Origin: an uncultured Erysipelotrichaceae bacterium | Lineage (GTDB): Bacteria > Bacillota_I > Bacilli_A > Erysipelotrichales > Erysipelotrichaceae | DNA length: 15,142 bases | Reading direction: 5' to 3' | NCBI GenBank assembly: GCA_944326175.1 | Contig: CALVCY010000093.1 | Location: forward strand, 1-15,142 | In this document: positions 7,257-14,436 of the stretch, in pieces | How the letters are laid out: each line of letters starts with the position of its first letter | How positions within the stretch are numbered: the stretch's first letter is position 1 | Position numbers and translations under genes: made by a program | Notes under the pieces: model-generated | The model's database searches: none | The model's input: the letters and a program-made list of their open reading frames with translations, nothing else | Told to the model about the DNA's origin: nothing

Positions 7257-7305
7257 TAATGAATCGTCAGATTAAACTATGGTCATGAAACGAAAGGACA
7301 TGACT

Positions 7306-8682
7306 ATGAAAAAATTGTTTGTATTGCTCAGTGGGTTGCTGATCGCGATCAGCATCGGATGTGCTTCTACGCCTTCGAATCAATCAAGTACGACTGTGGT
7401 TGAAACCAATGAATCAACACCGGTTGTTGTGGAGGCATCAGTGGATGAACTTGATCGTAGTACTACGATTGAACCAACTGTGCTATATGATCAGGATGGA
7501 ATCAAGATCACGGCTAACGAACTGGTGTATGGCAACTATGGTGTGGATTTGATGCTCACGTTTGAAAACAGCAGTGAGATTCCGGTGAATTTTGTTGCAG
7601 GTTCGATTGGATACAGTGTCAATTCGGTAAATGGATACATGGTTGAGGATGGGTATGTCAATGTAGATGTAGAACCGGATAAAGTAGCCAATGAAGCTAT
7701 GAATTTTTCTTATGACAATCTGATGCTTTATGGCATTTACACGATCAAACAGATGCAGGTGGGATTTGATATCTCGGATGAAGATTACAATTCTATCTAT
7801 ACTGGTCCGATTCAAATTTCAACCAGTGCGGATGACGGGGTGATTGAAACCAAAGGATATGTGGAAAATATCCAAAGTGCAGGTATCCAGAATAAATATG
7901 GTTATACCATCGATTATGTCAATAATCAGACTGTTATGGAAATCAATGGGGTAACTATTCAATCCGAAGTAATCATAACCAATCCCGATGGTGAAAAAGG
8001 ACTCACACTGGAAGCGGTAAATACCACGAACCAACCGGTTAAGGTATCGTTACGTAATATCTATTTCAATGATGTGTGTGCTCATGATGGTACATGGACA
8101 ACTACGACAGTCAATCCAGGAAAAGTCGGGGTATTGACCATGACACTGGACAACGTGGTTAATGAATTGCTATTGCCTTACTATGGTTTGACCAATAATC
8201 CTTCAACCATTACCGTAACTGTTGGTACGGAGAATATGGATTATGATGAAACCGGTCCCACCGGTGATCTGATCATTACCAATCCCAATGGTGATACCGG
8301 TTATGACGGTGATGGAACCATTGTATATAGTGATGATGCTATTGATCTGATCTACAAAGGAATGGTCAATGAAGACGATATTCTTGAAAGCACTCATTTG
8401 ATGTTTTTGGTCAACAATAAAAGCGGTGAAACCATCCATACTATGGTTGATTATGATTCCTTGTCCATTAACGGTTATATGATGGATACCGTCTTTGGTA
8501 GTGTTGAAGTGAAACCAGGATTGTTTGGAATCATGGAATTCTCGGTTGATGGTGAAGATCTCACTGCCAATGGGATCAGTCCTGACACCATTACTGATGT
8601 AGAATTCAGATTTGACTATGACGGTGATACTTATGAATTGGATGATCAGACCATTACCATGAATCTGAGCGAAGAGCAATAG
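7306..8682 (+). CDS. lipoprotein with three beta-type domains
   Basis: The start ATG at 7306 has AAAGGA (7293-7298) 7 nt upstream; earlier in-frame ATGs (7279, 7285, 7300) lack this. The 458-aa product begins MKKLFVLLSG and has a lipobox ending IGC, with the lipidated Cys at 19, then a Ser/Thr/Val-rich linker to about residue 55. Three domains of about 110 residues follow (about 59-172, 200-310, 339-454), predicted all-beta, Ig-like. Domains 1 and 3 share the pattern NGYM-x(n)-V-x-VEP/VKPG-x(n)-NGI/YGI, and IITNPDGE (223-230) recurs as IITNPNGD (323-330) in the joins. Composition is acidic with few Cys, as expected outside the membrane. It starts 49 bp after the kinase gene and ends before a terminator, so it is probably the last gene of the kinase operon. 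It may be a surface ligand-binding or adhesion protein; I do not recognise a named family with certainty (DUF5067-like folds are possible). Confidence 0.88.
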   Translation: MKKLFVLLSGLLIAISIGCASTPSNQSSTTVVETNESTPVVVEASVDELDRSTTIEPTVLYDQDGIKITANELVYGNYGVDLMLTFENSSEIPVNFVAGSIGYSVNSVNGYMVEDGYVNVDVEPDKVANEAMNFSYDNLMLYGIYTIKQMQVGFDISDEDYNSIYTGPIQISTSADDGVIETKGYVENIQSAGIQNKYGYTIDYVNNQTVMEINGVTIQSEVIITNPDGEKGLTLEAVNTTNQPVKVSLRNIYFNDVCAHDGTWTTTTVNPGKVGVLTMTLDNVVNELLLPYYGLTNNPSTITVTVGTENMDYDETGPTGDLIITNPNGDTGYDGDGTIVYSDDAIDLIYKGMVNEDDILESTHLMFLVNNKSGETIHTMVDYDSLSINGYMMDTVFGSVEVKPGLFGIMEFSVDGEDLTANGISPDTITDVEFRFDYDGDTYELDDQTITMNLSEEQ

Positions 8683-8706
8683 CATTCTAAATGGGTAATT
8701 GAATTG

Positions 8707-8734
8707 GTGAAATCGGGAGAAATCCCGTTTTCAC
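8707..8734 (+). terminator. hairpin terminator after the lipoprotein gene
   Basis: GTGAAATCGGGA (8707-8718) pairs with TCCCGTTTTCAC (8723-8734) around a stable GAAA tetraloop, with a single U-U mismatch, and is followed by a T-rich tract (TGTTTCTTTC). It lies 25 bp after the lipoprotein stop and separates the kinase operon from the toxin operon. Confidence 0.8.
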
Positions 8735-8847
8735 TGTTTCTTTCATTTGGAAGGAATTTACGATCACGCCTGATATTGCTAAAATTTACTGCTTCATGAA
8801 TAATTCAGGGTTTATACTTTAATCAAATAATTCAATGGAGATTGAAT

Positions 8848-10788
8848 ATGAAAACGTTTATCCAACGCAATTTTCTGATTAAATTTCTGAGCATTAGCCT
8901 TGCTTTTTCGGTAGTACCTTTTAGAATTTGCGATTTAAAAGCGGAAGATGAAACGGATTCCGTTGTATTGGGAAAAATCTATCAAACCGGAGATAAAGAT
9001 AATTATAACTATTCTGAAAAGGATACTTTCAATGCGGTCGATGATTCGAATACATATGGCAAATTTACGGTAAATGGGAAAATTGCCAATATCAGTACCA
9101 TAGACGATTTACCGTTGTATGAAGTTGAAGAGGGCAACCTTGTATTCGCATACAACTATGGCGATACCTTATTAAATGCTGATGTTGATGATTTTCATGT
9201 GGTTGATGATAACGCAAAAGAAATCGATGACATTGGTTTAAACGATGAAGTCGGAAAAGGAACAATTGTAGTCCAGGCATCAAACGATCGAATCAATTGG
9301 ATTACCGAATATGAAGTTAACAATGCTTTTGAGGAAGTTCCGATTCAAACAGTTCCGATATATACGACCAGTGATATTCAATTGATCAATGGCTGCTATT
9401 ATCGCGTTATTGTTGCGTATAAAATCGGTATCCGAACCGAGGAAAGTAACTTTTTATTCTTCAATACGGATAAATATAACTATCAGGACATAGTTGAAGT
9501 TTATGAATTTTACGCTATCAATAAGGATAATACAGTTTTATATGAAGATACCGAAAGGTATAATCTTGGGTCAAAATTGAAAGTTTCAGAGAATGGATAT
9601 TCATCTGCTGAAACGGTGGTTAAAGATGACTTACATTATGGATGGGATCTCGGTCATTTTTTCGTCAGTGGTTATACGGATGAAGTTGATAACGAAAAGA
9701 TAACATTCCTTAAAAATGCGGATGATGTCGTAACATTGTGGTTTCGGTTAAATCAGGATATCAACCAATTGAACGGAAGCGAAGATCTGCATATTACTGA
9801 TGACTCCGATGCGTACGATGAACATTTTGAAACGCCACGTCTGGATTTCGGAATGGGTACGCTCATTATCCGATATACAGATCATAACAATGTAAAATCT
9901 GAACCTCAGATCTATACGGATTATCTTGTAGCGAACGCTTCTGTCGATGCCGATACCCGTGTTCAGTTGTTTGAAGAAGGTGATTATGAGGTTGCATTAG
10001 ATTATCAGATAACCGAAGACGGAATCTTTGGGAAAGTCGAGCATTATCGGATATATTTCGAATTTGCGGTACGAAATGGAAATTGTATGATTTTTCCTTT
10101 TGATCTGAGTACTGGGAATGAATTGTCGAATAGTTCGTTAACAGAGAATGGATTTAAGTTGGATTTGGCAAAATCGCGATATCTTAATGTCAATGTTCAA
10201 CGAGAAGTTTTGACTGAAAATGGAGATCAATTGGTTGAAGATATTCGGTTTAACGGGCCGGCTAAAGATGGAGAAGAATATACAGATGAGGGTATTTATA
10301 CCGTTACTGTGACGAATCAGTATACTGGACAATTTACAGTAAAAAAAATATATGTTGGTTCCAATCCTGTTTTAAAAGCATATATAACCACCGGTCTTTC
10401 GATTCCTGAGATTAACGATCTTATTTCAAACGGTGCATCAATTGATAATGAGGGGAATATCACGGTATTAACAACATCGGACGATGTTGAGTCTGTAACA
10501 CCCGAATCTTCAGCTGATTCTAATGGAACAAGTGATCCTATAAAAAACGTTGTATCAACATTGGTTGAAAACGATCAAAATGACAAATCTGTTAATTCTG
10601 TTCTTGTGCCTCTTATGATCGTTGGAGTCATTCTTGTGGCTGTCTTTGTCGGCATGTACCTTTGGCGCTTAAATAGAAATCGGTATGTGGCCGCTATAAA
10701 ACCTAAATCACTTGATAATGAGCAGGACCATGATTTGACTGAAGATACTGAAGCATTAGGAGTGAATAATGATGAAAAGGATAGTTAA
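8848..10788 (+). CDS. surface protein with signal peptide and C-terminal membrane anchor
   Basis: The ATG at 8848 has GGAG (8837-8840) 7 nt upstream, better than the TTG at 8842. A -10-like TATACT (8813-8818) lies upstream without a clear -35. The 646-aa protein has a basic-hydrophobic signal sequence with a likely SPase I site near LKA-ED (about residue 32). A long acidic, beta-rich ectodomain follows, with motifs such as GKFTVNGKI, LINGCYYRVIVAY, LHYGWDLGHFFVSGY, ADDVVTLWF and LFEEGDYEVALDY. It ends with one hydrophobic segment (LVPLMIVGVILVAVFVGMYL, about 586-605) and a 40-residue acidic cytoplasmic tail; there is no LPxTG. I believe it belongs to a large uncharacterised Bacillota surface-protein family, from memory of similar sequences. 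The next gene, a toxin lipoprotein, overlaps its 3' end, so the pair is probably translationally coupled. A role in displaying, exporting or receiving the toxin is inference. Confidence 0.88.
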   Translation: MKTFIQRNFLIKFLSISLAFSVVPFRICDLKAEDETDSVVLGKIYQTGDKDNYNYSEKDTFNAVDDSNTYGKFTVNGKIANISTIDDLPLYEVEEGNLVFAYNYGDTLLNADVDDFHVVDDNAKEIDDIGLNDEVGKGTIVVQASNDRINWITEYEVNNAFEEVPIQTVPIYTTSDIQLINGCYYRVIVAYKIGIRTEESNFLFFNTDKYNYQDIVEVYEFYAINKDNTVLYEDTERYNLGSKLKVSENGYSSAETVVKDDLHYGWDLGHFFVSGYTDEVDNEKITFLKNADDVVTLWFRLNQDINQLNGSEDLHITDDSDAYDEHFETPRLDFGMGTLIIRYTDHNNVKSEPQIYTDYLVANASVDADTRVQLFEEGDYEVALDYQITEDGIFGKVEHYRIYFEFAVRNGNCMIFPFDLSTGNELSNSSLTENGFKLDLAKSRYLNVNVQREVLTENGDQLVEDIRFNGPAKDGEEYTDEGIYTVTVTNQYTGQFTVKKIYVGSNPVLKAYITTGLSIPEINDLISNGASIDNEGNITVLTTSDDVESVTPESSADSNGTSDPIKNVVSTLVENDQNDKSVNSVLVPLMIVGVILVAVFVGMYLWRLNRNRYVAAIKPKSLDNEQDHDLTEDTEALGVNNDEKDS

Positions 10789-11986
10789 CGCATTTTTGGC
10801 ATTGGTACTCATTTTGTGTGGATGTTCTGAGTCAAGTTTGTCAATTCATAGTGCTACCGTTGATACAGCACCTGTTGATTTTGTTGAAAATCCATCAGAA
10901 ACTGTCATCCCAAATAATGAACAAGTTCTAGAAATCGGGTCACTAAGTGATCCTGTTACACTCCAAATGGTAGAAGACCAGGTTTATGTGAATCTCGTCA
11001 CTGAGTTGGATGAATCATTATTTATCGAAAATGTTGATGTGAGATTTTTGTCTGAAGAGTACATCACGGAACTGGCATATAATTCATCAAATAATATTTA
11101 TTTTGGCTATACATTAGATGAGTTAAATAATTTGTTCGAAGGCAAAAAATATGTTTTTACTGTCGGGGATGATGGCTCCACAGTTGTAGAACAAATGGAG
11201 ACAATACAAGATACCTATTGGAACTCGGTGCTTGAAAATGTGATGATTGGATCAGGGATCATACTTGTATGCGTTACTGTCTCTTCTGCTACAGCCTCAA
11301 TTCCGGCAGTTAGTATGATTTTTGCTTTTTCTGCTAAAAGTGGTGCAATAGCCGCTGCCAGTGGATCGGTAATTACCGGAGTATCTGCAGGGATTATTGA
11401 ATATATACAAACCGGCAATTTTGATAAAGCAATTGAATCGAGTGCTATTGCTGCTTCTGAAGCCTTTAAATGGGGTGCGATAGGTGGTGCGATAGCTGGT
11501 GGATTTGACGAAGCTATTGGTTTATATGGCGCTTCATTGCATGGATTAACAATGAATCAAGCAGCACAAATTCAAAGGGAAACTCAATGGTCGCTTAATG
11601 TGATTAAAAACATCAATAATATGGACCAATATGCAATATTAAAATCGGCCAACGTCAGAAGTTCAAATGTGAACGGAGCTTTGAGTCTTATTCGAGATAT
11701 TGACTTGGATTATATTGATGAATCGGGTAGGACGAATTTGCAGAGGATGCTGGAAGGACTGGCTCCTTTGGATGGTGACGGCATACCTTATGAACTTCAT
11801 CATTTGGGTCAAACTTCTGATTCGCCGATTGCAATTTTGACTCGAGCAGAACATCGTCAGGGTGGTAATCATAAGATTTGGCATTATGACAATAGCAATA
11901 TGTCCGATAATCCATCTAGTAGTGCTGAGTGGAATAACATACGACAGGATTATTGGAAATCGTTAGCAACTATGGTAGGAGGATGA
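10769..11986 (+). CDS. lipoprotein with C-terminal LHH-type HNH/EndoVII nuclease toxin domain
   Basis: This 405-aa product starts MMKRIVNAFL with lipobox LCGC (Cys 19). AGGAG (10758-10762) lies 6 nt before the first of two adjacent ATGs, inside the previous gene, giving a 20-bp overlap. Residues about 20-150 are an exported region. Residues 157-250 are unusually hydrophobic and Gly/Ala-rich (ATASIPAVSMIFAFSAKSGA, GAIGGAIAGGF), like the pre-toxin or translocation segments of polymorphic toxins. The C-terminus matches the LHH family of HNH/EndoVII nucleases: DGDGIPYELHHLGQ (LHH at 343-345), SPIAILTRAEH (His 362), NHKIWHY (His 368), then EWNNIRQDYW. These His residues are the expected metal and catalytic ligands, so the predicted substrate is nucleic acid. 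A SUKH immunity gene follows immediately, supporting the toxin call. A lipid-anchored polymorphic toxin would have to be released or handed over at contact; that step is not visible. Confidence 0.87.
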   Translation: MMKRIVNAFLALVLILCGCSESSLSIHSATVDTAPVDFVENPSETVIPNNEQVLEIGSLSDPVTLQMVEDQVYVNLVTELDESLFIENVDVRFLSEEYITELAYNSSNNIYFGYTLDELNNLFEGKKYVFTVGDDGSTVVEQMETIQDTYWNSVLENVMIGSGIILVCVTVSSATASIPAVSMIFAFSAKSGAIAAASGSVITGVSAGIIEYIQTGNFDKAIESSAIAASEAFKWGAIGGAIAGGFDEAIGLYGASLHGLTMNQAAQIQRETQWSLNVIKNINNMDQYAILKSANVRSSNVNGALSLIRDIDLDYIDESGRTNLQRMLEGLAPLDGDGIPYELHHLGQTSDSPIAILTRAEHRQGGNHKIWHYDNSNMSDNPSSSAEWNNIRQDYWKSLATMVGG

Positions 11987-11987
11987 A

Positions 11988-12383
11988 ATGAGTGAGTTGA
12001 TATCATATATTCGGAAACAACCGTTTCTTTATTTTAAGAGCGGCACGGATGACTCTGCAATTAAGTCGGCCGAAAGTGTATTGAATTGTAGATTTGCTGA
12101 TGATTATCGTGATTATTTGAATGAATTTGGAGTGGCGTCATTTAATGGTCATGAAATGACAGGAATTTGTGATTCAAAAAGATTGAATGTTGTGGATGTT
12201 ACACTTGCGAATCGTGATTGCTTTGGAGTAGATGGGAAATGCTTGTATGTTGTCGAAGAAACTAATATCGATGACATAGTAATATGGCAAAATTGCGATG
12301 GTCAGGTTTTTATGTCACAACCAGGACATCCTTTTACAAAATGTGCGAATTCTTTGACTGAGTATTTTCAGAATCTGAAATAG
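11988..12383 (+). CDS. SUKH (SMI1/KNR4) family immunity protein
   Basis: This 131-aa soluble protein has no signal peptide. It shows the SUKH core: an N-terminal helix with AIKSAESVLNCRFADDYRDY (24-43), then YLNEFGVASFNGHEMTGI (43-60), matching the LPxDYxxYLxEFGxxSxxGxExxGI signature, and a later strand with DIVIWQNCDGQV. SUKH proteins are the commonest immunity proteins of nuclease polymorphic toxins and neutralise them in the cytoplasm by direct binding. Its ATG lies one base after the toxin stop. TAGGAGG (11976-11982) inside the end of the toxin gene is its Shine-Dalgarno site, so the two are translationally coupled. This order and spacing make it the cognate immunity protein of the upstream LHH nuclease. 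Confidence 0.9.
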   Translation: MSELISYIRKQPFLYFKSGTDDSAIKSAESVLNCRFADDYRDYLNEFGVASFNGHEMTGICDSKRLNVVDVTLANRDCFGVDGKCLYVVEETNIDDIVIWQNCDGQVFMSQPGHPFTKCANSLTEYFQNLK

Positions 12384-12725
12384 CGTATGTTTGGATTTGG
12401 TTTATTTTTGCTTAGTCATAATGTTTATTATTTGTAATTAGGAATGCAAATATTATGACGATTTAGACATAACACTAACACTGATAGAACTATAATGGGC
12501 GTAACGTGGAGTGTAATGAAAATTTCATTTGATGATAATAATTGTTTCATGATAATTGTACTTATTGGGGCACATAATCGTGGAACACAGATAAAATCGC
12601 ATTGAAGCAACGTTTCAGAGTTGGACAATTTACTCATTAATATTGTTAATTCAGTCTGCCTTTGCGTAGTTCTTCATTATGATCAATGGATACATCTGAT
12701 ACTTCTTAAGGAAAGGTTGAAAACA
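12384..12725. other. AT-rich intergenic stretch with a -10-like box
   Basis: No gene of convincing quality is seen. A perfect TATAAT (12491-12496) is preceded by TAGACA (12464-12469), but the spacing of 21 bp is too long for a good promoter. A 29-codon ORF at 12516-12605 has GGAG 4 nt upstream and codes a mainly hydrophobic peptide, which may be chance. I see no obvious terminator after the immunity gene, so read-through into the zinc-ribbon genes is possible. Confidence 0.4.
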
Positions 12726-13859
12726 ATGAGTACTATATTATGTCCGGAATGTGGAACGAAAATTTCTGATAGAGCTACGCAATGTCCCTATTGCGGATTT
12801 CAAAGTGACAATCCAAATAGGCCAATCAGTGAGCAAGACAAATATGAGATTGTTCCGAGTTTTGAATATGAAATTGAGGATTGGGTGCCGAATCGCGGTG
12901 AGCTAAGGATTATCTCATATGAAGATAATAGAAATCTTATCCGGTATTTTGGTAAATGGGAGAATATCAAAATAGAGCTTCCTGCGATTGCTGAAGTAAT
13001 TGGAAACATGGCAAAAAATGATCATATCATGATTGCCAAGATGGATTCATACGTTAAGGATCTAATTGATAAAGGAATCTTTCGATTTACCGTCGATAAG
13101 GCGGGGGAAATACTGCCAACAATTAGTGATTCAAATGGATTTGTTAAACAGGTGCGACTTGAGGAAATTGATTTTTCACCTGATATCACACAATCCTTAA
13201 ACAATTTATCAACGCATGCCGTAATGGCCAAGATTCTTAATGAAATAGAATATGTTGGTAATGCAATTAGAGAAATCCATGTAGAACTTCAAAATGATCG
13301 TCTTGCTAAGGCAGAAGGAGCAAGGGATAAACTAATGCAGGCTAGGATGATTCAGGATGCAAGGCTGAGAGCAGTAGCAATGCTAGACGTTATACATAGT
13401 GCGACAGACGCAAAGCGAATCTTGATGCGAAATTTTGCTCAGAATATGTACTATATCACTGAACACTCCCAAAAATCCGACTTCCAGATGTTACTTGATA
13501 TAAATGGAGCAAAAGACATCAGTAGGAAGGCAATTGACGCATTTCAGGCACTTGTTTACATTACTGATTCTGTACAGAACGAGTGTGAAGGATATGCGAT
13601 ATTGGGAGAATACGACGCATGTAAAGAATGCTTAGAGGAATTCAAATCCTTCATTTTGGAAAATAATCTTAATGAGCGAGATACATTGTTGTTACTCCAT
13701 GAGAATTCTTCTAAAAAACAGGACGAACTAGTTAATCAATTTTCTGATATTGCCGATAGGATTACGACCTTTGATCCAAAGGCACAAATTGATTATTCAG
13801 TAGGTAATTTGTTGAATGCAGAAATAGAACATATCGGAGTTAAATCTTATGGACAATAA
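12726..13859 (+). CDS. zinc-ribbon protein of unknown function
   Basis: The ATG at 12726 is preceded by AAGGAAAGG (12710-12718) and begins directly with the conserved domain; a longer reading from TTG 12621 has no support. The 377-aa protein opens with a zinc ribbon, CPEC at 6-9 and CPYC at 20-23. A mixed region follows, then a long helical stretch from about 170 (LNEIEYVGNAIREIHVELQN, DRLAKAEGARDKLMQARMI), probably coiled coil, and a C-terminal helical part with ECEGYAILGEYDACKECLEE. There is no membrane segment. I recall similar zinc-ribbon proteins in other Bacillota, but no function is known to me. It follows the toxin-immunity pair and overlaps the next small zinc-ribbon gene by 11 bp, so it may be a cargo or accessory gene of the toxin locus, or a separate conflict module. 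Confidence 0.85.
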   Translation: MSTILCPECGTKISDRATQCPYCGFQSDNPNRPISEQDKYEIVPSFEYEIEDWVPNRGELRIISYEDNRNLIRYFGKWENIKIELPAIAEVIGNMAKNDHIMIAKMDSYVKDLIDKGIFRFTVDKAGEILPTISDSNGFVKQVRLEEIDFSPDITQSLNNLSTHAVMAKILNEIEYVGNAIREIHVELQNDRLAKAEGARDKLMQARMIQDARLRAVAMLDVIHSATDAKRILMRNFAQNMYYITEHSQKSDFQMLLDINGAKDISRKAIDAFQALVYITDSVQNECEGYAILGEYDACKECLEEFKSFILENNLNERDTLLLLHENSSKKQDELVNQFSDIADRITTFDPKAQIDYSVGNLLNAEIEHIGVKSYGQ

Positions 13860-14046
13860 AAAAGATAAAGAAATTCGTTATTGTAAAAAATGTGGACGCG
13901 AGCTTGTAAGCACGAACAAACACAAGCTATGTGAAAATTGCAGACGAGAAAGAAACGAAAATTTTAGGAATGCTATAGGTGGTACAGCAAGCATTGTGGG
14001 TGGGATCATTATGTTTTGTGTTTCCAAAGGAAAGCATGATGGTTGA
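13849..14046 (+). CDS. small zinc-ribbon protein with one hydrophobic segment
   Basis: This 65-aa protein has two Cys pairs (CKKC at 12-15 and CENC at 28-31) forming one treble-cleft or ribbon zinc site. A Gly/Ile-rich hydrophobic segment follows (IGGTASIVGGIIMFCV, about 43-58), ending in a short basic tail. It could attach to the membrane or to another protein. GGAG (13836-13839) lies 9 nt before the ATG, inside the upstream gene, and the 11-bp overlap indicates translational coupling. The two probably act together. The function is unknown. Confidence 0.7.
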   Translation: MDNKKDKEIRYCKKCGRELVSTNKHKLCENCRRERNENFRNAIGGTASIVGGIIMFCVSKGKHDG

Positions 14047-14256
14047 GGAATGAAAGCCTAATTGGATTTGAAAGGACTGGATATCGGTCTTGACGCTACT
14101 AACTCAAATCGAGAATTGGCGAGCTAGTCTTACCTTTAAAATTCTGTTTAGTAGCATGATCTGTGGCCTTTTTTCTGAACTATACGGAAAAAGATAGTAT
14201 GTTTGTAAGCAAAACATGGTTTGATTAATTCCACAGGACGATAACATTTAAGGTAC
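14047..14256. other. non-coding stretch after the zinc-ribbon genes
   Basis: No gene is recognisable. GATTTGA (14065-14071) and TCAAATC (14104-14110) are reverse complements with a 32-bp interval, and a run of six T occurs at 14169-14174. Neither makes a convincing terminator. Confidence 0.4.
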
Positions 14257-14352
14257 TTGACATCTAGAGAATTAATCGAATTATATGGAAACAAAGAAAT
14301 TGTTTCCAAAGCTTTGAAAGACCCTTGTGTGTATAAAACAGTAAACCGTTGA
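14257..14352 (+). pseudogene. truncated AbiEi-antitoxin-like N-terminal fragment
   Basis: A TTG-initiated frame of 31 codons reads LTSRELIELYGNKEIVSKAL and then a KDPCVYKTVNR end before TGA. The pattern LTxxELxExYGxxxxIxKALKxxxxYK resembles the N-terminal winged helix of type IV antitoxins (AbiEi). In intact members this continues with a GVY strand and a long C-terminal domain, which are absent here. It is either a remnant of a lost abiE locus or a chance reading. The same bases also contain promoter-like sequences (TTGACA at 14257, TTGACT at 14349). Confidence 0.35.
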
Positions 14353-14376
14353 CTTTAAATTTCTATCCGATAGAAT
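14349..14376 (+). promoter_or_regulatory. sigma-70-type promoter of the MATE gene
   Basis: TTGACT (14349-14354), a 16-bp spacer and TAGAAT (14371-14376) match the -35 and -10 consensus at five of six positions each. Transcription would begin near 14383, about 55 nt upstream of the MATE start codon. Confidence 0.6.
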
Positions 14377-14395
14377 ACCCTTCGTAATAATGAAA

Positions 14396-14423
14396 GAAAA
14401 CGCCGGACAATTGCGGCGTTTTC
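14396..14423 (+). terminator. terminator-like hairpin in the MATE leader
   Basis: GAAAACGCCG (14396-14405) and CGGCGTTTTC (14414-14423) form a perfect 10-bp stem with an 8-nt loop. It sits between the predicted transcription start and the GGAGGGG ribosome binding site of the MATE gene. It can act as a bidirectional terminator insulating the gene from the island, or as a leader attenuator. The T-run is inside the stem, with none after it, so termination strength on the + strand is uncertain. Confidence 0.55.
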
Positions 14424-14436
14424 AAGTGGAGGGGAT

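Noticed and set aside
7483..8034. Two further minus-strand open frames opposite the lipoprotein gene
   Set aside because: Codon-bias shadows of the + strand gene; the products are Ile/His-rich without recognisable motifs.
8203..8685. 160-codon open frame on the minus strand inside the lipoprotein gene
   Set aside because: It is antisense to a clearly coding gene, rich in Ile from repeated GAT/AAT codons read backwards, and has no ribosome site or family resemblance.
12366..12380. TTTCAG-AAT-CTGAAA hairpin at the end of the immunity gene as a terminator
   Set aside because: The stem is only 6 bp, AT-rich, inside the coding sequence and not followed by a T-run.
12428..12637. 69-codon minus-strand open frame between the immunity and zinc-ribbon genes
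   Set aside because: Composition is typical of random AT-rich sequence, with no ribosome site or family match.
12621..12725. 35-residue N-terminal extension of the zinc-ribbon protein from a TTG
   Set aside because: No ribosome site for the TTG, whereas the ATG at 12726 has a strong one and starts just before the conserved CPEC motif.
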